NCBI RefSeq assembly: GCF_019931275.1
Contig: NZ_JAIOTY010000005.1
Coordinates: forward strand, 1 to 64,000
DNA from: Nitratidesulfovibrio sp. SRB-5
GTDB taxonomy: Bacteria > Desulfobacterota > Desulfovibrionia > Desulfovibrionales > Desulfovibrionaceae
DNA length: 64,000 nucleotides
Reading direction: 5' to 3'
Positions within the stretch are counted from its first letter, which is position 1; the number at the start of each line of letters is the position of its first letter. The notes beneath the pieces were generated by a model. It searched no databases, was not told where the DNA came from, and saw only the letters and a list, made by a program, of their open reading frames with translations. The position numbers and the translations under genes are program-made. Shown here in pieces: positions 1 to 8,484 of this stretch.

Positions 1-77
<77 letters not shown>

Positions 78-89
78 TAAACGTTCCCA

Positions 90-899
90 TTACACTCCCC
101 CTCCCCCGCCAACCGTCACATCATGCGCCGCGATGAGGGCGGCGCCGAGGGCGCCTGTGGCCTGCGGCATGTCGGACACGGTGACGGCAAGGCCGAGGGT
201 ATCGGAAAAGATGCGGGCAAAGGCGGAATTGGTGGCAAGGCCGCCGGTAAAGGCGCAGCCGGGCACCAGGGGCACGCGGCCTGTCAGTGCTTTCAGGCGG
301 CGGGCCACGGAGGCCACGATGGAGGCGGCCAGGTCGTCCTTGGAAACCCCCTGTGCGATGAGCCCGATGACTTCAGTTTCGGCAAACACGGCGCACATGC
401 TGTTGAGGGGCATGGGACTGCCGCGCAGGGCGGCGTCGCCCAGCTCGTCCAGAGTCATGTCGAGCACGCCGGTCATGACCTGGAGAAAACGCCCGGTACC
501 GGCGGCGCACTTGTCGTTCATGACGAAGTCGCGCACGTTGCCGCGCTCGTCCACGGCCACCACCTTGCTGTCCTGCCCGCCCACGTCGAGCACGGTGCGG
601 GTATCGGGCGCAAGGTGATGCGCGCCGCGCGCGTGGCAGGTGATTTCGGTTACGGTGCGATGCAGGAAGGGCAGGGAGATGCGGCCATAGCCGGTGCCCA
701 CGACACGGGCCACCCGGTCGATGCCGGTTCCGGCCTCGCGCAGGGCGGCGTCCAGCACTGCCTGGCCGGTTTCGCGGGGGTTCCAGCCGGTGGGCGTGAC
801 GGCCACCCCCAGCACGGCGCGCGAGGCGGTGTCGAGCACCACGGCCTTGGCGGCGGTGGAGCCCACGTCCACTCCGGCAACCAGACGGGCAACGGGCAT
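90..899 (-). CDS. 2-hydroxyacyl-CoA dehydratase / benzoyl-CoA reductase type activase (BcrAD/BadF/HgdC family)
   Basis: This 269-residue protein is an ASKHA-fold ATPase that, in its family, passes an electron to a radical 2-hydroxyacyl-CoA dehydratase or related enzyme at the cost of ATP. The phosphate-1 motif GVDVGSTAAKAV is at residues 9-20 and DVGGQDSK is at 105-112. The two cysteines that would hold a [4Fe-4S] cluster between the subunits of a homodimer are C131 (in NDKCAAGTG) and C169 (in NSMCAVFAE). The length is normal for the family (about 255-270). The ATG at 899 has a GGAGG box 6-7 bases upstream. The partner dehydratase would lie to the left, outside the window, so the substrate cannot be inferred. 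Family assignment is firm; specific role unknown. Confidence 0.9.
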   Translation of the reverse strand: MPVARLVAGVDVGSTAAKAVVLDTASRAVLGVAVTPTGWNPRETGQAVLDAALREAGTGIDRVARVVGTGYGRISLPFLHRTVTEITCHARGAHHLAPDTRTVLDVGGQDSKVVAVDERGNVRDFVMNDKCAAGTGRFLQVMTGVLDMTLDELGDAALRGSPMPLNSMCAVFAETEVIGLIAQGVSKDDLAASIVASVARRLKALTGRVPLVPGCAFTGGLATNSAFARIFSDTLGLAVTVSDMPQATGALGAALIAAHDVTVGGGGGV

Positions 900-1473
900 G
901 GGGCCTCCTGCGGAAAAACTCGGGCCACACGCGGTGCCCTGCCACTGGATAGCCCACCTGCCAAGTTCCGGTAAAATCGATACTTTCTATCGCACATCAG
1001 GCAATGCATAGACTGTCGCGCCACTGCCTTCGCCGCGGGGCGCGGCATGTGCCATGGCGTGCCCACCCCGGACAGGCCACGCCAGAAGCAACGGTGCGTC
1101 CACTTCCTGCTCCGCCACCAATGAAAAATATACTCCTGTTTCTCGCGTTCGGTGATATCATGAAGGAGATGCCCGCTTCGTTCCGTCGGCGCGCTGCGGA
1201 ATGTCGGGTCCGTATCCTCGTCCCCACGAAAAAAAACGCATTTCGCGCAAATTTCCCCGTGGTTTTGATGTCCGTCACATCGCGCGTTCGCCCCCCGGAC
1301 TATTGTGCACTCAACGACGGGGCGAAAGGCCACGACGGGACGGGCGCGGAAACGTTTCCGCCCCGACGACGCCGCCCCGACGAACCACAACCACAACGGA
1401 GCGCGCCATGGTCCTTTCGAAGATTTTAGGCCTCTTCGGCCACAAGAATGAACCCCAGAAAAAGGAGAGCCCC
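900..1473. other. 574-bp divergent intergenic region (activase / hcp)
   Basis: This stretch separates the leftward activase from rightward hcp. An in-frame reading upstream of hcp exists from 1201, including an ATG at 1408, but only the ATG at 1474 has a proper ribosome-binding site. Besides the candidate HcpR-controlled promoter listed separately, an AT-rich patch at 1121-1134 contains TATACT but no matching -35. I see no RNA gene. Confidence 0.5.
1265..1306 (+). promoter_or_regulatory. Candidate HcpR site and promoter for hcp
   Basis: TTGATGTCCGTCAC at 1265-1278 matches 8 of the 10 defined positions of TTGAC-N4-GTCAA, the motif I recall for HcpR in Desulfovibrio. A -10-like TATTGT lies at 1301-1306. 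With a start point near 1313 the site would be centred at -41.5, the standard position for class II activation by Crp/Fnr proteins, and no -35 box would be needed. An HcpR-like regulator is encoded at 8485-9174. The site and its spacing are seen in the sequence; its binding is inferred. Confidence 0.55.
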
Positions 1474-3102
1474 ATGTCCATGTTCTGCAACCAGTGTGAA
1501 CAGACCGCCAAGGGTACCGGCTGCACCACCATCGGCGTGTGCGGCAAGCAGCCCGAAGTTTCCGCCCTTCAGGATCTGACGGTCTACGCCCTGCGCGGCC
1601 TGGCCCTGGTGGCCCTGGAAGCCCGCAAGAAGGGCATCGTCGATCCCGCCATCGACCACTACGGGGCCAAGGCCCTGTTCACCACCCTTACCAACGTCAA
1701 CTTCGACCCGGCCCGCTTCCAGGCGTACATCAACGAGATCGTCAAGCACCGCACCGCCCTGGCCGCCCGCGCCGGCGTGTCCTTTGGCACCGGCAGCTCC
1801 GGCCCCGCCTCCTTCCAGCCCGCCGCCACCCTGGAAGCGCTGGGCGCCCAGGCCGACGTTGCCGCGCTGACCGCCGACAAGAGCGACCCGGACATCGTCT
1901 CGCTGAAGCAGACCCTGCTCTACGGCATGAAGGGCCTGGCCGCCTACGCCGACCACGCCGCCGTGCTGGGCCAGACCGACCCCGAAGTGTTCGCCTTCCT
2001 GTTCAAGGGCCTGGCCGCCGGGTACGACGGCGTGCAGCGAGACCTTGGCCAGTGGGTGGAGCTTGCACTCGAATGCGGCAAGACCAACCTGCGCGCCATG
2101 GAACTGCTGGACGCGGGCAACACCGGCACCTACGGCCACCCCGTGCCCACCCAGGTGCCGCTGGGCCACCGCAAGAACAAGTGCATCCTCGTTTCCGGCC
2201 ACGACCTGCGCGACCTGCACGAACTGCTGAAGCAGACCGAAGGCAAGGGCATCGACATTTACACCCACGGTGAAATGCTGCCGACGCACGGCTACCCGGA
2301 ACTGAAGAAGTACCCCCACTTCTATGGCCACTTCGGCACCGCCTGGCAGAACCAGCACAAGGAATTCCCGGCCTTCCCCGGCGCCATCCTGTTCACCACC
2401 AACTGCATCCAGAAGCCCCAGGATTCGTACAAGGACCGCGTGTTCACCACCGGCCTCGTGGGCTGGCCCGGCCTGGTGCACTGCGAGAACTACGACTTCT
2501 CCGCAGTGGTCAAGAAGGCGCTGGAAATGCCCGGCTTCACCGATGACGCGCCCGGCAAGAACGTGCTGGTGGGCTTTGGCCGCAACACCGTCATGAGCGT
2601 GGCCGGCCAGGTCATCGACGCGGTGAAGTCCGGCGCCATCCGCCACTTCTTCCTGGTGGGCGGCTGCGACGGCGCCAAGCCGGGCCGCAACTACTACACC
2701 GAGTTCGTGGAAAAGACCCCCAAGGACACCGTGGTGCTCACGCTGGCCTGCGGCAAGTTCCGCTTCTTCGACAAGGAACTGGGCGACATCGGCGGCATTC
2801 CGCGCCTGCTGGACGTGGGCCAGTGCAACGACGCCTACTCGGCCATCCAAATCGCCGTGGCCCTTGCCGGCGCCTTCGAGTGCGGCGTGAACGACCTGCC
2901 CCTGTCGCTGGTGCTCTCGTGGTACGAGCAGAAGGCCGTGGTCATCCTGCTCACCCTGCTGGCCCTGGGTATCAAGGACATCCGCCTCGGACCGTCACTG
3001 CCCGCGTTCATCACCCCCAACGTGCTGAACTTCCTGGTGCAGAACTACAACATCAAGCCCATCACCACTCCGGATGAAGACCTGAAGGCCATTCTGGGGT
3101 AG
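1474..3102 (+). CDS. hcp: Hybrid cluster protein (hydroxylamine / nitric oxide reductase), class I
   Basis: The product is 542 residues, close to the roughly 550 usual for class I Hcp. It is a cytoplasmic Fe-S protein linked to nitrosative stress, with hydroxylamine and NO reductase activity described in the family. The N-terminal cluster motif is C5-x2-C8-x8-C17-x5-C23, the class I spacing. All segments that ligate the hybrid [4Fe-2S-2O] cluster are recognisable: SGHDL, HGEML, TTNCIQ, GGCDGAK, LACGKF, VGQCND and the SWYEQKA Glu/Lys segment. I chose the ATG at 1474 because AAAGGAGA lies 5 bases upstream; an in-frame ATG at 1408 would add 22 residues. The ferredoxin downstream is its probable electron donor. 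A candidate HcpR site precedes it. Confidence 0.97.
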   Translation: MSMFCNQCEQTAKGTGCTTIGVCGKQPEVSALQDLTVYALRGLALVALEARKKGIVDPAIDHYGAKALFTTLTNVNFDPARFQAYINEIVKHRTALAARAGVSFGTGSSGPASFQPAATLEALGAQADVAALTADKSDPDIVSLKQTLLYGMKGLAAYADHAAVLGQTDPEVFAFLFKGLAAGYDGVQRDLGQWVELALECGKTNLRAMELLDAGNTGTYGHPVPTQVPLGHRKNKCILVSGHDLRDLHELLKQTEGKGIDIYTHGEMLPTHGYPELKKYPHFYGHFGTAWQNQHKEFPAFPGAILFTTNCIQKPQDSYKDRVFTTGLVGWPGLVHCENYDFSAVVKKALEMPGFTDDAPGKNVLVGFGRNTVMSVAGQVIDAVKSGAIRHFFLVGGCDGAKPGRNYYTEFVEKTPKDTVVLTLACGKFRFFDKELGDIGGIPRLLDVGQCNDAYSAIQIAVALAGAFECGVNDLPLSLVLSWYEQKAVVILLTLLALGIKDIRLGPSLPAFITPNVLNFLVQNYNIKPITTPDEDLKAILG

Positions 3103-3130
3103 GACGACCACACGCTGAACGACGGGATTC

Positions 3131-3154
3131 GGGGGGCGGCACCGGCCGCCCCCC
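3131..3154 (+). terminator. Hairpin after hcp
   Basis: A perfect 10-bp stem (GGGGGGCGGC / GCCGCCCCCC) with a 4-base loop lies 28 bases after the hcp stop. No T-run follows, so it may attenuate or protect the transcript rather than end it, leaving the ferredoxin partly co-transcribed. Confidence 0.55.
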
Positions 3155-3324
3155 TCCCGCCCCGCCCGAATACGGGTTGCACACCACCGCCGACGCATCA
3201 CGAGTCCATCAGCCACGGCCACCGCACCCACAGCCGCGCCACCCGACATCACCGACATCACCGATATGGCCCCCAACCGACACGGGGCCGCCCGCGCTCC
3301 AACCCGCGGGCAAGGATCACAGAC

Positions 3325-4194
3325 ATGAAGACCACCCGGAACATCCTCGAAATCGACGAAGAACGCTGCGACGGCTGCGGCGCCTGCGTGCTGGACTGCG
3401 CCGAAGGCGCCATCGCCATCGTGGACGGCAAGGCCAAGATCGTGTCCGACAGCTTTTGCGACGGCCTTGGCGCGTGCCTTGGCAGCTGCCCGCAGGGCGC
3501 GCTGCGCATCATCCAGCGCGATGCCGTGCCCTTCGACGAGGACGCGGCCATGGAACACGTGCGCAAGCGCGACGGCGCGCAGCCCCGCACCGGCGACCAT
3601 CATTCAGCTCAGGGCAGGCCCGACGGACACGGCGTGCACGGCCACTACGGCCTGGCGCGTCAGGCCGGACAGGGGGCCGGACAGGGGGCCGGGCACGGGC
3701 CGGGACACGGCCACGGTGGTGGGCATGGCGGCGGCCACGGCGGCTGCCCCGGCTCCATGATCCGCAGCTTCGCCAAGTCCGAGGCTCCCATGTTCGGAGT
3801 GGCGGAAGGCCCGGTTTCCGGCCCCGGCCACTGGCCGCTGAAGATCCGCCTGGTGCCGCCCACGGCCCCCTACCTGAAGGACGCCGACGTGCTGGTGGCG
3901 GCGGACTGCGCGGCGGCGGCATCGCCCCTGTTCCACAGCCACTTCGCCCGGGGCAAGGTGGTGCTCATCGGCTGCCCCAAGTTCGACGACACCGACGCCT
4001 ACGCCCAGCGGCTGGCCGAAATACTGGCCACCAGCGGCATCCGGTCCATGACCGTGCTGCGCATGGAAGTGCCCTGCTGCCGCGGCCTTACCGCCGCGCT
4101 GGCCAAGGCCCGCGAATTGTCCGGCACCAACGTGCCGCTGAACGAAATGGTCATGACGTGCCAAGGCGCGCCAGCGCCTACTCCGCTCGCCTGA
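3325..4194 (+). CDS. Ferredoxin-type Fe-S protein with Gly/His-rich linker, partner of Hcp
   Basis: The protein has 289 residues. The N-terminal ferredoxin domain has a complete first cluster motif (C15, C18, C21, C25). The second (C45, C51, C55) has Leu48 where the second Cys would stand. Residues about 91-141 form a Gly/His-rich linker with about ten His that could bind metal. The C-terminal half has two further Cys-containing segments (IGCPKF, EVPCCRG) typical of the Hcp-associated iron-sulfur protein of Desulfovibrio. The likely job is electron delivery to Hcp. AAGGA stands 8 bases before the ATG. The last nine codons, including the stop, are formed by the first unit of a 27/28-bp tandem repeat, so the C-terminus may have been changed by repeat expansion. 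Confidence 0.85.
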   Translation: MKTTRNILEIDEERCDGCGACVLDCAEGAIAIVDGKAKIVSDSFCDGLGACLGSCPQGALRIIQRDAVPFDEDAAMEHVRKRDGAQPRTGDHHSAQGRPDGHGVHGHYGLARQAGQGAGQGAGHGPGHGHGGGHGGGHGGCPGSMIRSFAKSEAPMFGVAEGPVSGPGHWPLKIRLVPPTAPYLKDADVLVAADCAAAASPLFHSHFARGKVVLIGCPKFDDTDAYAQRLAEILATSGIRSMTVLRMEVPCCRGLTAALAKARELSGTNVPLNEMVMTCQGAPAPTPLA

Positions 4195-4334
4195 CGCGCC
4201 AGCGCCTACCCCGCTTGCCTGATGCGCCAGCGCCTACTCCGCTCGCCTGAAGCGCCAGCGCCTACCCCGCTTGCCTGATGCGCCAGCGCCTACTCCGCTC
4301 GCCTGACGCCCCAGCGTCTACATATCTCGCCTGA
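4168..4334. repeat. 28-bp tandem repeat, six units, overlapping the ferredoxin stop codon
   Basis: Units of 27 bp (GCGCCAGCGCC...GCCTGA) plus one variable base begin at 4168, 4196, 4224, 4252, 4280 and 4308, with the start of a seventh decayed unit at 4336. Units 1, 3 and 5 share one variant (ACTCCGCTC) and units 2 and 4 another (ACCCCGCTT), so the array appears to have grown by duplication of a two-unit block. Unit 1 supplies the last codons and TGA of the ferredoxin gene. Confidence 0.95.
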
Positions 4335-4400
4335 CGCCCCGGCGTCTGCAACGCCCTCCCGGCACGGCCACCTGTTCCGCAAGCCAGCCTCCGCAATCAC

Positions 4401-4436
4401 ATGACGTACGGTCCGTATCCGCGGGCCGTACGTCAT
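4401..4436. terminator. Inverted repeat between ferredoxin and alcohol dehydrogenase genes
   Basis: Perfect 11-bp arms (ATGACGTACGG / CCGTACGTCAT) surround a 14-base spacer. No T-run follows in either direction, so this may be a weak terminator or a protein-binding site ahead of the dehydrogenase gene. The rest of the 376-bp gap is the tandem repeat and an AT-richer leader. Confidence 0.5.
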
Positions 4437-4570
4437 TCCGCATTTGGTAAACCCTGCACACAAAAAGGGTGACGAAACAGCCCCGGCTTGCATACAGTAG
4501 GGATACGGGGAAACACTCGCGGTGCTTTTTGGGAAAAAGGCGCCGCACAGGGCGGCATCAAGGGCGTTCC

Positions 4571-5731
4571 ATGAACGACTACGAACTGCGCAAATTCGTC
4601 GCGCCGGAATTCGTCTTCGGGTACGGCGCGGCAGGTCTGGCCGGGCGGCATGCCCGCAACCTTGGCGCATCGCGCTGCCTCGTGGTGTCCGACCAGGGCG
4701 TGGCGGCGGCGGGGCACACGGATGCGGTGGCCCGCACCCTGCGCGATGAAGGCATTGCCTGCGCGACCTTTCTGGGAGTTTCGGAAAACCCCCGCGATAC
4801 CGAAGTGATGCAGGGCAGCGAGGTGTTCCGCGCCGAAGGGTGCGACGCCATCGTGGCCGTGGGCGGCGGCAGCCCCATGGACTGCGCCAAGGGCATCGGC
4901 ATCGTGGTGGCCAACGGCGGGCACATCCTGGACTACGAAGGGGTGGACGCCATCCCCAAGCCCATGCCGCCGCTGGTCTGCGTGCCCACCACGGCGGGCA
5001 GTTCCGCCGACGTCTCGCAGTTCGCCATCATCCGCGACACGCCGCGCAGGGTGAAGATCGCCATCGTCAGCAAGGCCAACGTGCCAGACGTGGCCCTGGT
5101 GGACCCGCTGACCACCCTGACCAAGCCGCGCGAACTCACCGCCGCCACCGGGCTGGACGCCCTGACCCACGCCGTGGAGGCCTACGCCTCCAACGCGCAC
5201 TCCCCCGTCACCGACATGTTCGCCCTGGAGGCCGTCCGGGGCATCGGCTCCGCCCTGTTCGACGCGCTGGACGACCTTGGCAACCGCGATGCCAGGGCCC
5301 GCATGGCCCTTGGCAGCATGAACGCGGGGCTGGCCTTTTCCAACGCCATCCTGGGGGCGGTACACGCCCTGTCGCACAGCCTGGGCGGCCTGCTGGACCT
5401 GCCCCACGGCGAATGCAACGCCCTGCTGCTGCCCTTCGTGGTGCGCCGCAACTATGTGGCTGCGCCGCAGCGCTACCGCCGCGTGGCCGAGGCGCTGGGC
5501 GTGGCGGATGCCCTTGCCGCCCCGGACGACGAGGTGCGTGACGCCCTGTTCGCCCGTCTTGGCGCCATGCGCCGCAGGGCCGGGTTCGACAAGGGCCTTT
5601 CCCAGTACGGGGTTACCCGTGACCAGTTGGCGGAACTGGCGCGCCTGGCCCAGGAAGACCCCTGCCTTTCCACCAACCCGGTCCCGCTCGACGCGCGCGA
5701 ACTGGAACAACTGTATGCCGAAGCGTTCTGA
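4571..5731 (+). CDS. Iron-containing alcohol dehydrogenase (group III)
   Basis: This 386-residue NAD(P)-dependent dehydrogenase probably interconverts a primary alcohol and its aldehyde in the cytoplasm. The nucleotide-binding GGGS is at 98-101. The metal ligands expected for the family are in place: D196 and H200 (GLDALTH), H265, and H279 (DLPHGE), with the H265-H279 spacing of 14 as in FucO-type enzymes. The ATG at 4571 gives the usual family length; longer in-frame readings from 4469 lack support. Its stop overlaps the start of the histidine kinase gene, so the two are translationally coupled. The substrate cannot be told from the sequence. Confidence 0.92.
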   Translation: MNDYELRKFVAPEFVFGYGAAGLAGRHARNLGASRCLVVSDQGVAAAGHTDAVARTLRDEGIACATFLGVSENPRDTEVMQGSEVFRAEGCDAIVAVGGGSPMDCAKGIGIVVANGGHILDYEGVDAIPKPMPPLVCVPTTAGSSADVSQFAIIRDTPRRVKIAIVSKANVPDVALVDPLTTLTKPRELTAATGLDALTHAVEAYASNAHSPVTDMFALEAVRGIGSALFDALDDLGNRDARARMALGSMNAGLAFSNAILGAVHALSHSLGGLLDLPHGECNALLLPFVVRRNYVAAPQRYRRVAEALGVADALAAPDDEVRDALFARLGAMRRRAGFDKGLSQYGVTRDQLAELARLAQEDPCLSTNPVPLDARELEQLYAEAF

Positions 5732-7529
5732 CGACCTGCGGGCAAAGCTCATCGGGCTCGGGCAGGCCTCCACGCGCAAGAGCTACTACCCGGAGCTGAA
5801 AGAGCGTCTCCAGCAACTGGAACTGTTCCGCGCCCTGCTGGAAAGCGCAGGCGACGGCGTGCTGCTGCTGGCCGCGGAAACCCTGCTGGTGCTGGACGCC
5901 AACGGCGCTGCCTGCCGCTTCGCGGGGCTGCCGTGGGAAGCGCTGACCGGTCGCCCGCTGGCGACGGCGTTTCCCGAACTGGCCGGGTGGAAGCCGCATC
6001 TCGCAGGCAACGCGGAAGGCTTTGTGCCGCAAGACGGCCCGCGCACCGTCGGCTGGCACATGGCCGATGCCGCCCCCCCCGCCGGGGGCGAGGAACGCCG
6101 CCTGATCCGCCAACCCGCGCACGGGGCCGACCTGTGGCTGGAACTGGCCCTGAAGCGCCACGACATCGGCGGCATGCAGTATGTCTCGTGCATCGCGCGC
6201 GACGTGTCGGAACGGCTGCGCGCCGAAGAAGAACTGCGCGAAAGCGAGCGCAAGTACCGCGCGCTGTTCGAGGCGGCCAACGACGCCATTTTCCTGATCC
6301 GCGACGGCCTTGTGCGCGACGCCAACCGCAGGGCCTGCGAGCTGTTCGGCAGGTCCCTGGACCAGTTGACCTCCATGGCCCCGCGCGACCTTTCGCCGCC
6401 AGAGCAGCCCCGCTCCGGGGCCACCCACCTTGCCGAGGACATCCGCCTGGCCAAGGCCCAGGCCGGAGAGCCGCAGTTCTTCGAATGGACGCACCTGCGC
6501 GCGGACGGCACCCCCTTCGACTGCGAAATCTCCCTCAGCCGCTTCACCCTGCGGGGTGAGCCATGGCTCATCGCCATCATTCGCGACGTGACCGAGCAGA
6601 AGAAGCTGCGCGAAATCATGGTCCAGACGGAAAAGATGATGTCCGTGGGGGGTGTGGCCGCCGGCATGGCCCACGAGATCAACAACCCCCTCTCGGCCAT
6701 CGCCCAGTCCGCCCAGAACCTGCAACGCCGCCTGGCGCCCGGCGTGCCGGACAACGAAGCCGCCGCCCTGATGTCCGAAGTGGACCTGGAACGGGTGCAG
6801 CACTACTTCGAGTTGCGCGGGCTGGCCAAGCTGGTGAGCAACATCCGCGAGGCCTGCGCCCGCGCGGCCGACATAGTGCGGCACATGCTGGACTTTGCCC
6901 GGCGCAGCGACGCAGAACGCGCCGCATGCGACCTTGCGGTACTGCTGGACCGGGCAGTGGAACTGGCGGAGAACGATTACAACCTCAAGAAGCGCCACGA
7001 TTTCCGTAACATCCGCATCGTCCGCGACTACGCGCCCGGCGCTCCCATGGCGGAATGCGCTCCCACCGAAATCGAGCAGGTGTTGTTCAACCTGCTGAAA
7101 AACGCCTCGCAGGCCATTTCGCAAAAGGCCTACCCGCAGGGCGAGGCACCGTGCATCACCTTGCGCGTCGGCACGCGGTGCGGTGCGCCGGGCCTGCCCG
7201 GCGGCCTCGGCGGCGCGGACGGTGTCATGGGGATGGGGGAAACAGAAGACCTCGGCGAACCCGGGGCGGCGGACGCCGACCCGGCCAACACGGAATACGT
7301 CTGCGTCCAGGTGGAGGACAACGGCCCGGGCATGGACGAGCGCACGCGGGTGCGGGTGTTCGAGCCGTTCTACACCACCAAGCCGCCGGGCGAAGGCACG
7401 GGGCTGGGCCTTTCGGTGTCGTACTTCATCATCAGCCGCAACCATGGCGGGCACATCATGGTGGAATCGCAGCCGGGGCAGTGGTGTCGCTTCACGGTGC
7501 TGCTGCCCGCCGTACGGCGTGCGGCGTAA
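5715..7529 (+). CDS. PAS-domain sensor histidine kinase
   Basis: The 604-residue protein has no clear membrane segment and is probably cytoplasmic. There are two PAS-like domains (about 30-150 and 175-300; the second begins ESERKYRALFEAANDAIF). The HisKA domain has phosphoacceptor H320 in GMAHEINNPLS. The ATPase domain carries LLKNAS (N-box), DNGPGM (G1) and GTGLGLSVSY (G2). A Gly-rich insert of about 35 residues sits before the G1 box. The gene overlaps the end of the dehydrogenase gene by 17 bases, so both are made together. No response regulator is adjacent. With hcp and the HcpR-like regulator nearby it may sense redox or nitrosative signals; this is inference. Confidence 0.9.
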   Translation: MPKRSDDLRAKLIGLGQASTRKSYYPELKERLQQLELFRALLESAGDGVLLLAAETLLVLDANGAACRFAGLPWEALTGRPLATAFPELAGWKPHLAGNAEGFVPQDGPRTVGWHMADAAPPAGGEERRLIRQPAHGADLWLELALKRHDIGGMQYVSCIARDVSERLRAEEELRESERKYRALFEAANDAIFLIRDGLVRDANRRACELFGRSLDQLTSMAPRDLSPPEQPRSGATHLAEDIRLAKAQAGEPQFFEWTHLRADGTPFDCEISLSRFTLRGEPWLIAIIRDVTEQKKLREIMVQTEKMMSVGGVAAGMAHEINNPLSAIAQSAQNLQRRLAPGVPDNEAAALMSEVDLERVQHYFELRGLAKLVSNIREACARAADIVRHMLDFARRSDAERAACDLAVLLDRAVELAENDYNLKKRHDFRNIRIVRDYAPGAPMAECAPTEIEQVLFNLLKNASQAISQKAYPQGEAPCITLRVGTRCGAPGLPGGLGGADGVMGMGETEDLGEPGAADADPANTEYVCVQVEDNGPGMDERTRVRVFEPFYTTKPPGEGTGLGLSVSYFIISRNHGGHIMVESQPGQWCRFTVLLPAVRRAA

Positions 7530-7618
7530 GGCTTCACTGCCGGGCCTTGCTCCGGACATACGCAACGCGGCTGAAAATGCCCGGGGAGGCATCGGGGGGG
7601 GGGACGTCAGAGTGACGT

Positions 7619-8302
7619 TCAGTCGGCCCTGCCCGGCCTCATTTCCCGCGTGCTGCGGTAGCCCGCCAACAGCAGGAACCCGACCGTGTGCACCACCACG
7701 GCGGGCGGCCCCACCACGAACGCGCCGTACGCCGCGAACTCCCAGATGAACACCGACGGCACGGCGTCCAGCCCGCCGGACATGGCCACCACCCCGCGCG
7801 CCACGGCAAACACCGCGGACATCACGTTGCTGCCTGCTATCAGCAGGGCGGGCCATGGGCTGTCCGTGCGGAACGCCCGCCAGGCCACCCGCACCAGATC
7901 GGCGTAGACCGGCAGCATGTGCAGGCTGAACACCAGCACCCGCGCGGGCACGCTGAACCGCACCCAGGTGAACCACGAGGCAAGGCAGGCCAGCGAGGCC
8001 AGCAACACGGCAACGGCGCGCCACGGCACCCGCCTGCCCAAAAACTGGCGCAAACCCGCCGCGGTCAGCACGCCGCCGCCAACGAGGCACAGGTTGGCCC
8101 CAAGGATGGAAGCGACCCAGGGCCAGGAACCTTGCGTAAGCATCAGGAAGATACCCGTGGACAGCACCCCGCCGCCAGCGGCCCAGGTGAGCATGCCCGG
8201 ATACCGGCGCATGCCCAGGGCAAACACCAGCACGGCAAGGGTGCACAGCACCATCGCCACCATGAGCACCAGCGCCCAGGCGTAGGCCTGAGGGTGTTGC
8301 AT
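7619..8302 (-). CDS. Predicted seven-helix integral membrane protein, unknown function
   Basis: The product is 227 residues, almost all hydrophobic, with about seven predicted membrane helices and a short Arg-rich tail (STREMRPGRAD). I do not recognise a family. The layout is like the membrane sensor modules found ahead of kinases or cyclases, but there is no output domain. The ATG at 8302 is preceded by GGAGG at good spacing; the longer reading to 8485 has no such site. It lies between the sensor kinase (convergent) and the Crp/Fnr regulator (same strand, about 180 bp upstream, separated by a hairpin). Confidence 0.75.
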   Translation of the reverse strand: MQHPQAYAWALVLMVAMVLCTLAVLVFALGMRRYPGMLTWAAGGGVLSTGIFLMLTQGSWPWVASILGANLCLVGGGVLTAAGLRQFLGRRVPWRAVAVLLASLACLASWFTWVRFSVPARVLVFSLHMLPVYADLVRVAWRAFRTDSPWPALLIAGSNVMSAVFAVARGVVAMSGGLDAVPSVFIWEFAAYGAFVVGPPAVVVHTVGFLLLAGYRSTREMRPGRAD

Positions 8303-8452
8303 CGTTCCTCCGCAACGGGTTCGCCGCGCATGGGTAGGAAAATCGCCGGACGCCCGTGTCCGTCCGTAACGTCTGCCGGGCCACCTGCCAGGACACGAAC
8401 GGATGTGACAGGCGCGTACCGCGTGCCGGATCACGCGGATCGGGACATCATG

Positions 8453-8480
8453 CCGACCGCGTGCGGAAACACGCGGTCGG
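8453..8480 (-). terminator. Terminator-like hairpin after the Crp/Fnr regulator gene
   Basis: A perfect 11-bp GC-rich stem (CCGACCGCGTG / CACGCGGTCGG) with a 6-base loop begins 4 bases after the regulator stop. There is no clear T-run on the minus strand. Confidence 0.6.
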
Positions 8481-8484
8481 GGCA

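Noticed and set aside
1408-1473. Upstream ATG start for hcp adding 22 residues
   Set aside because: The later ATG at 1474 has a strong Shine-Dalgarno and begins at the conserved N-terminal cluster motif.
4401-4436. HcpR or other Crp/Fnr operator upstream of the alcohol dehydrogenase
   Set aside because: The palindrome does not match a Fnr-type half-site pattern and its spacing is too wide; it was kept only as an unassigned inverted repeat.
5613-8396. 927-codon minus-strand frame over the kinase gene
   Set aside because: It mirrors the kinase in another frame and joins it to part of the 7TM gene; the kinase frame has all expected boxes.
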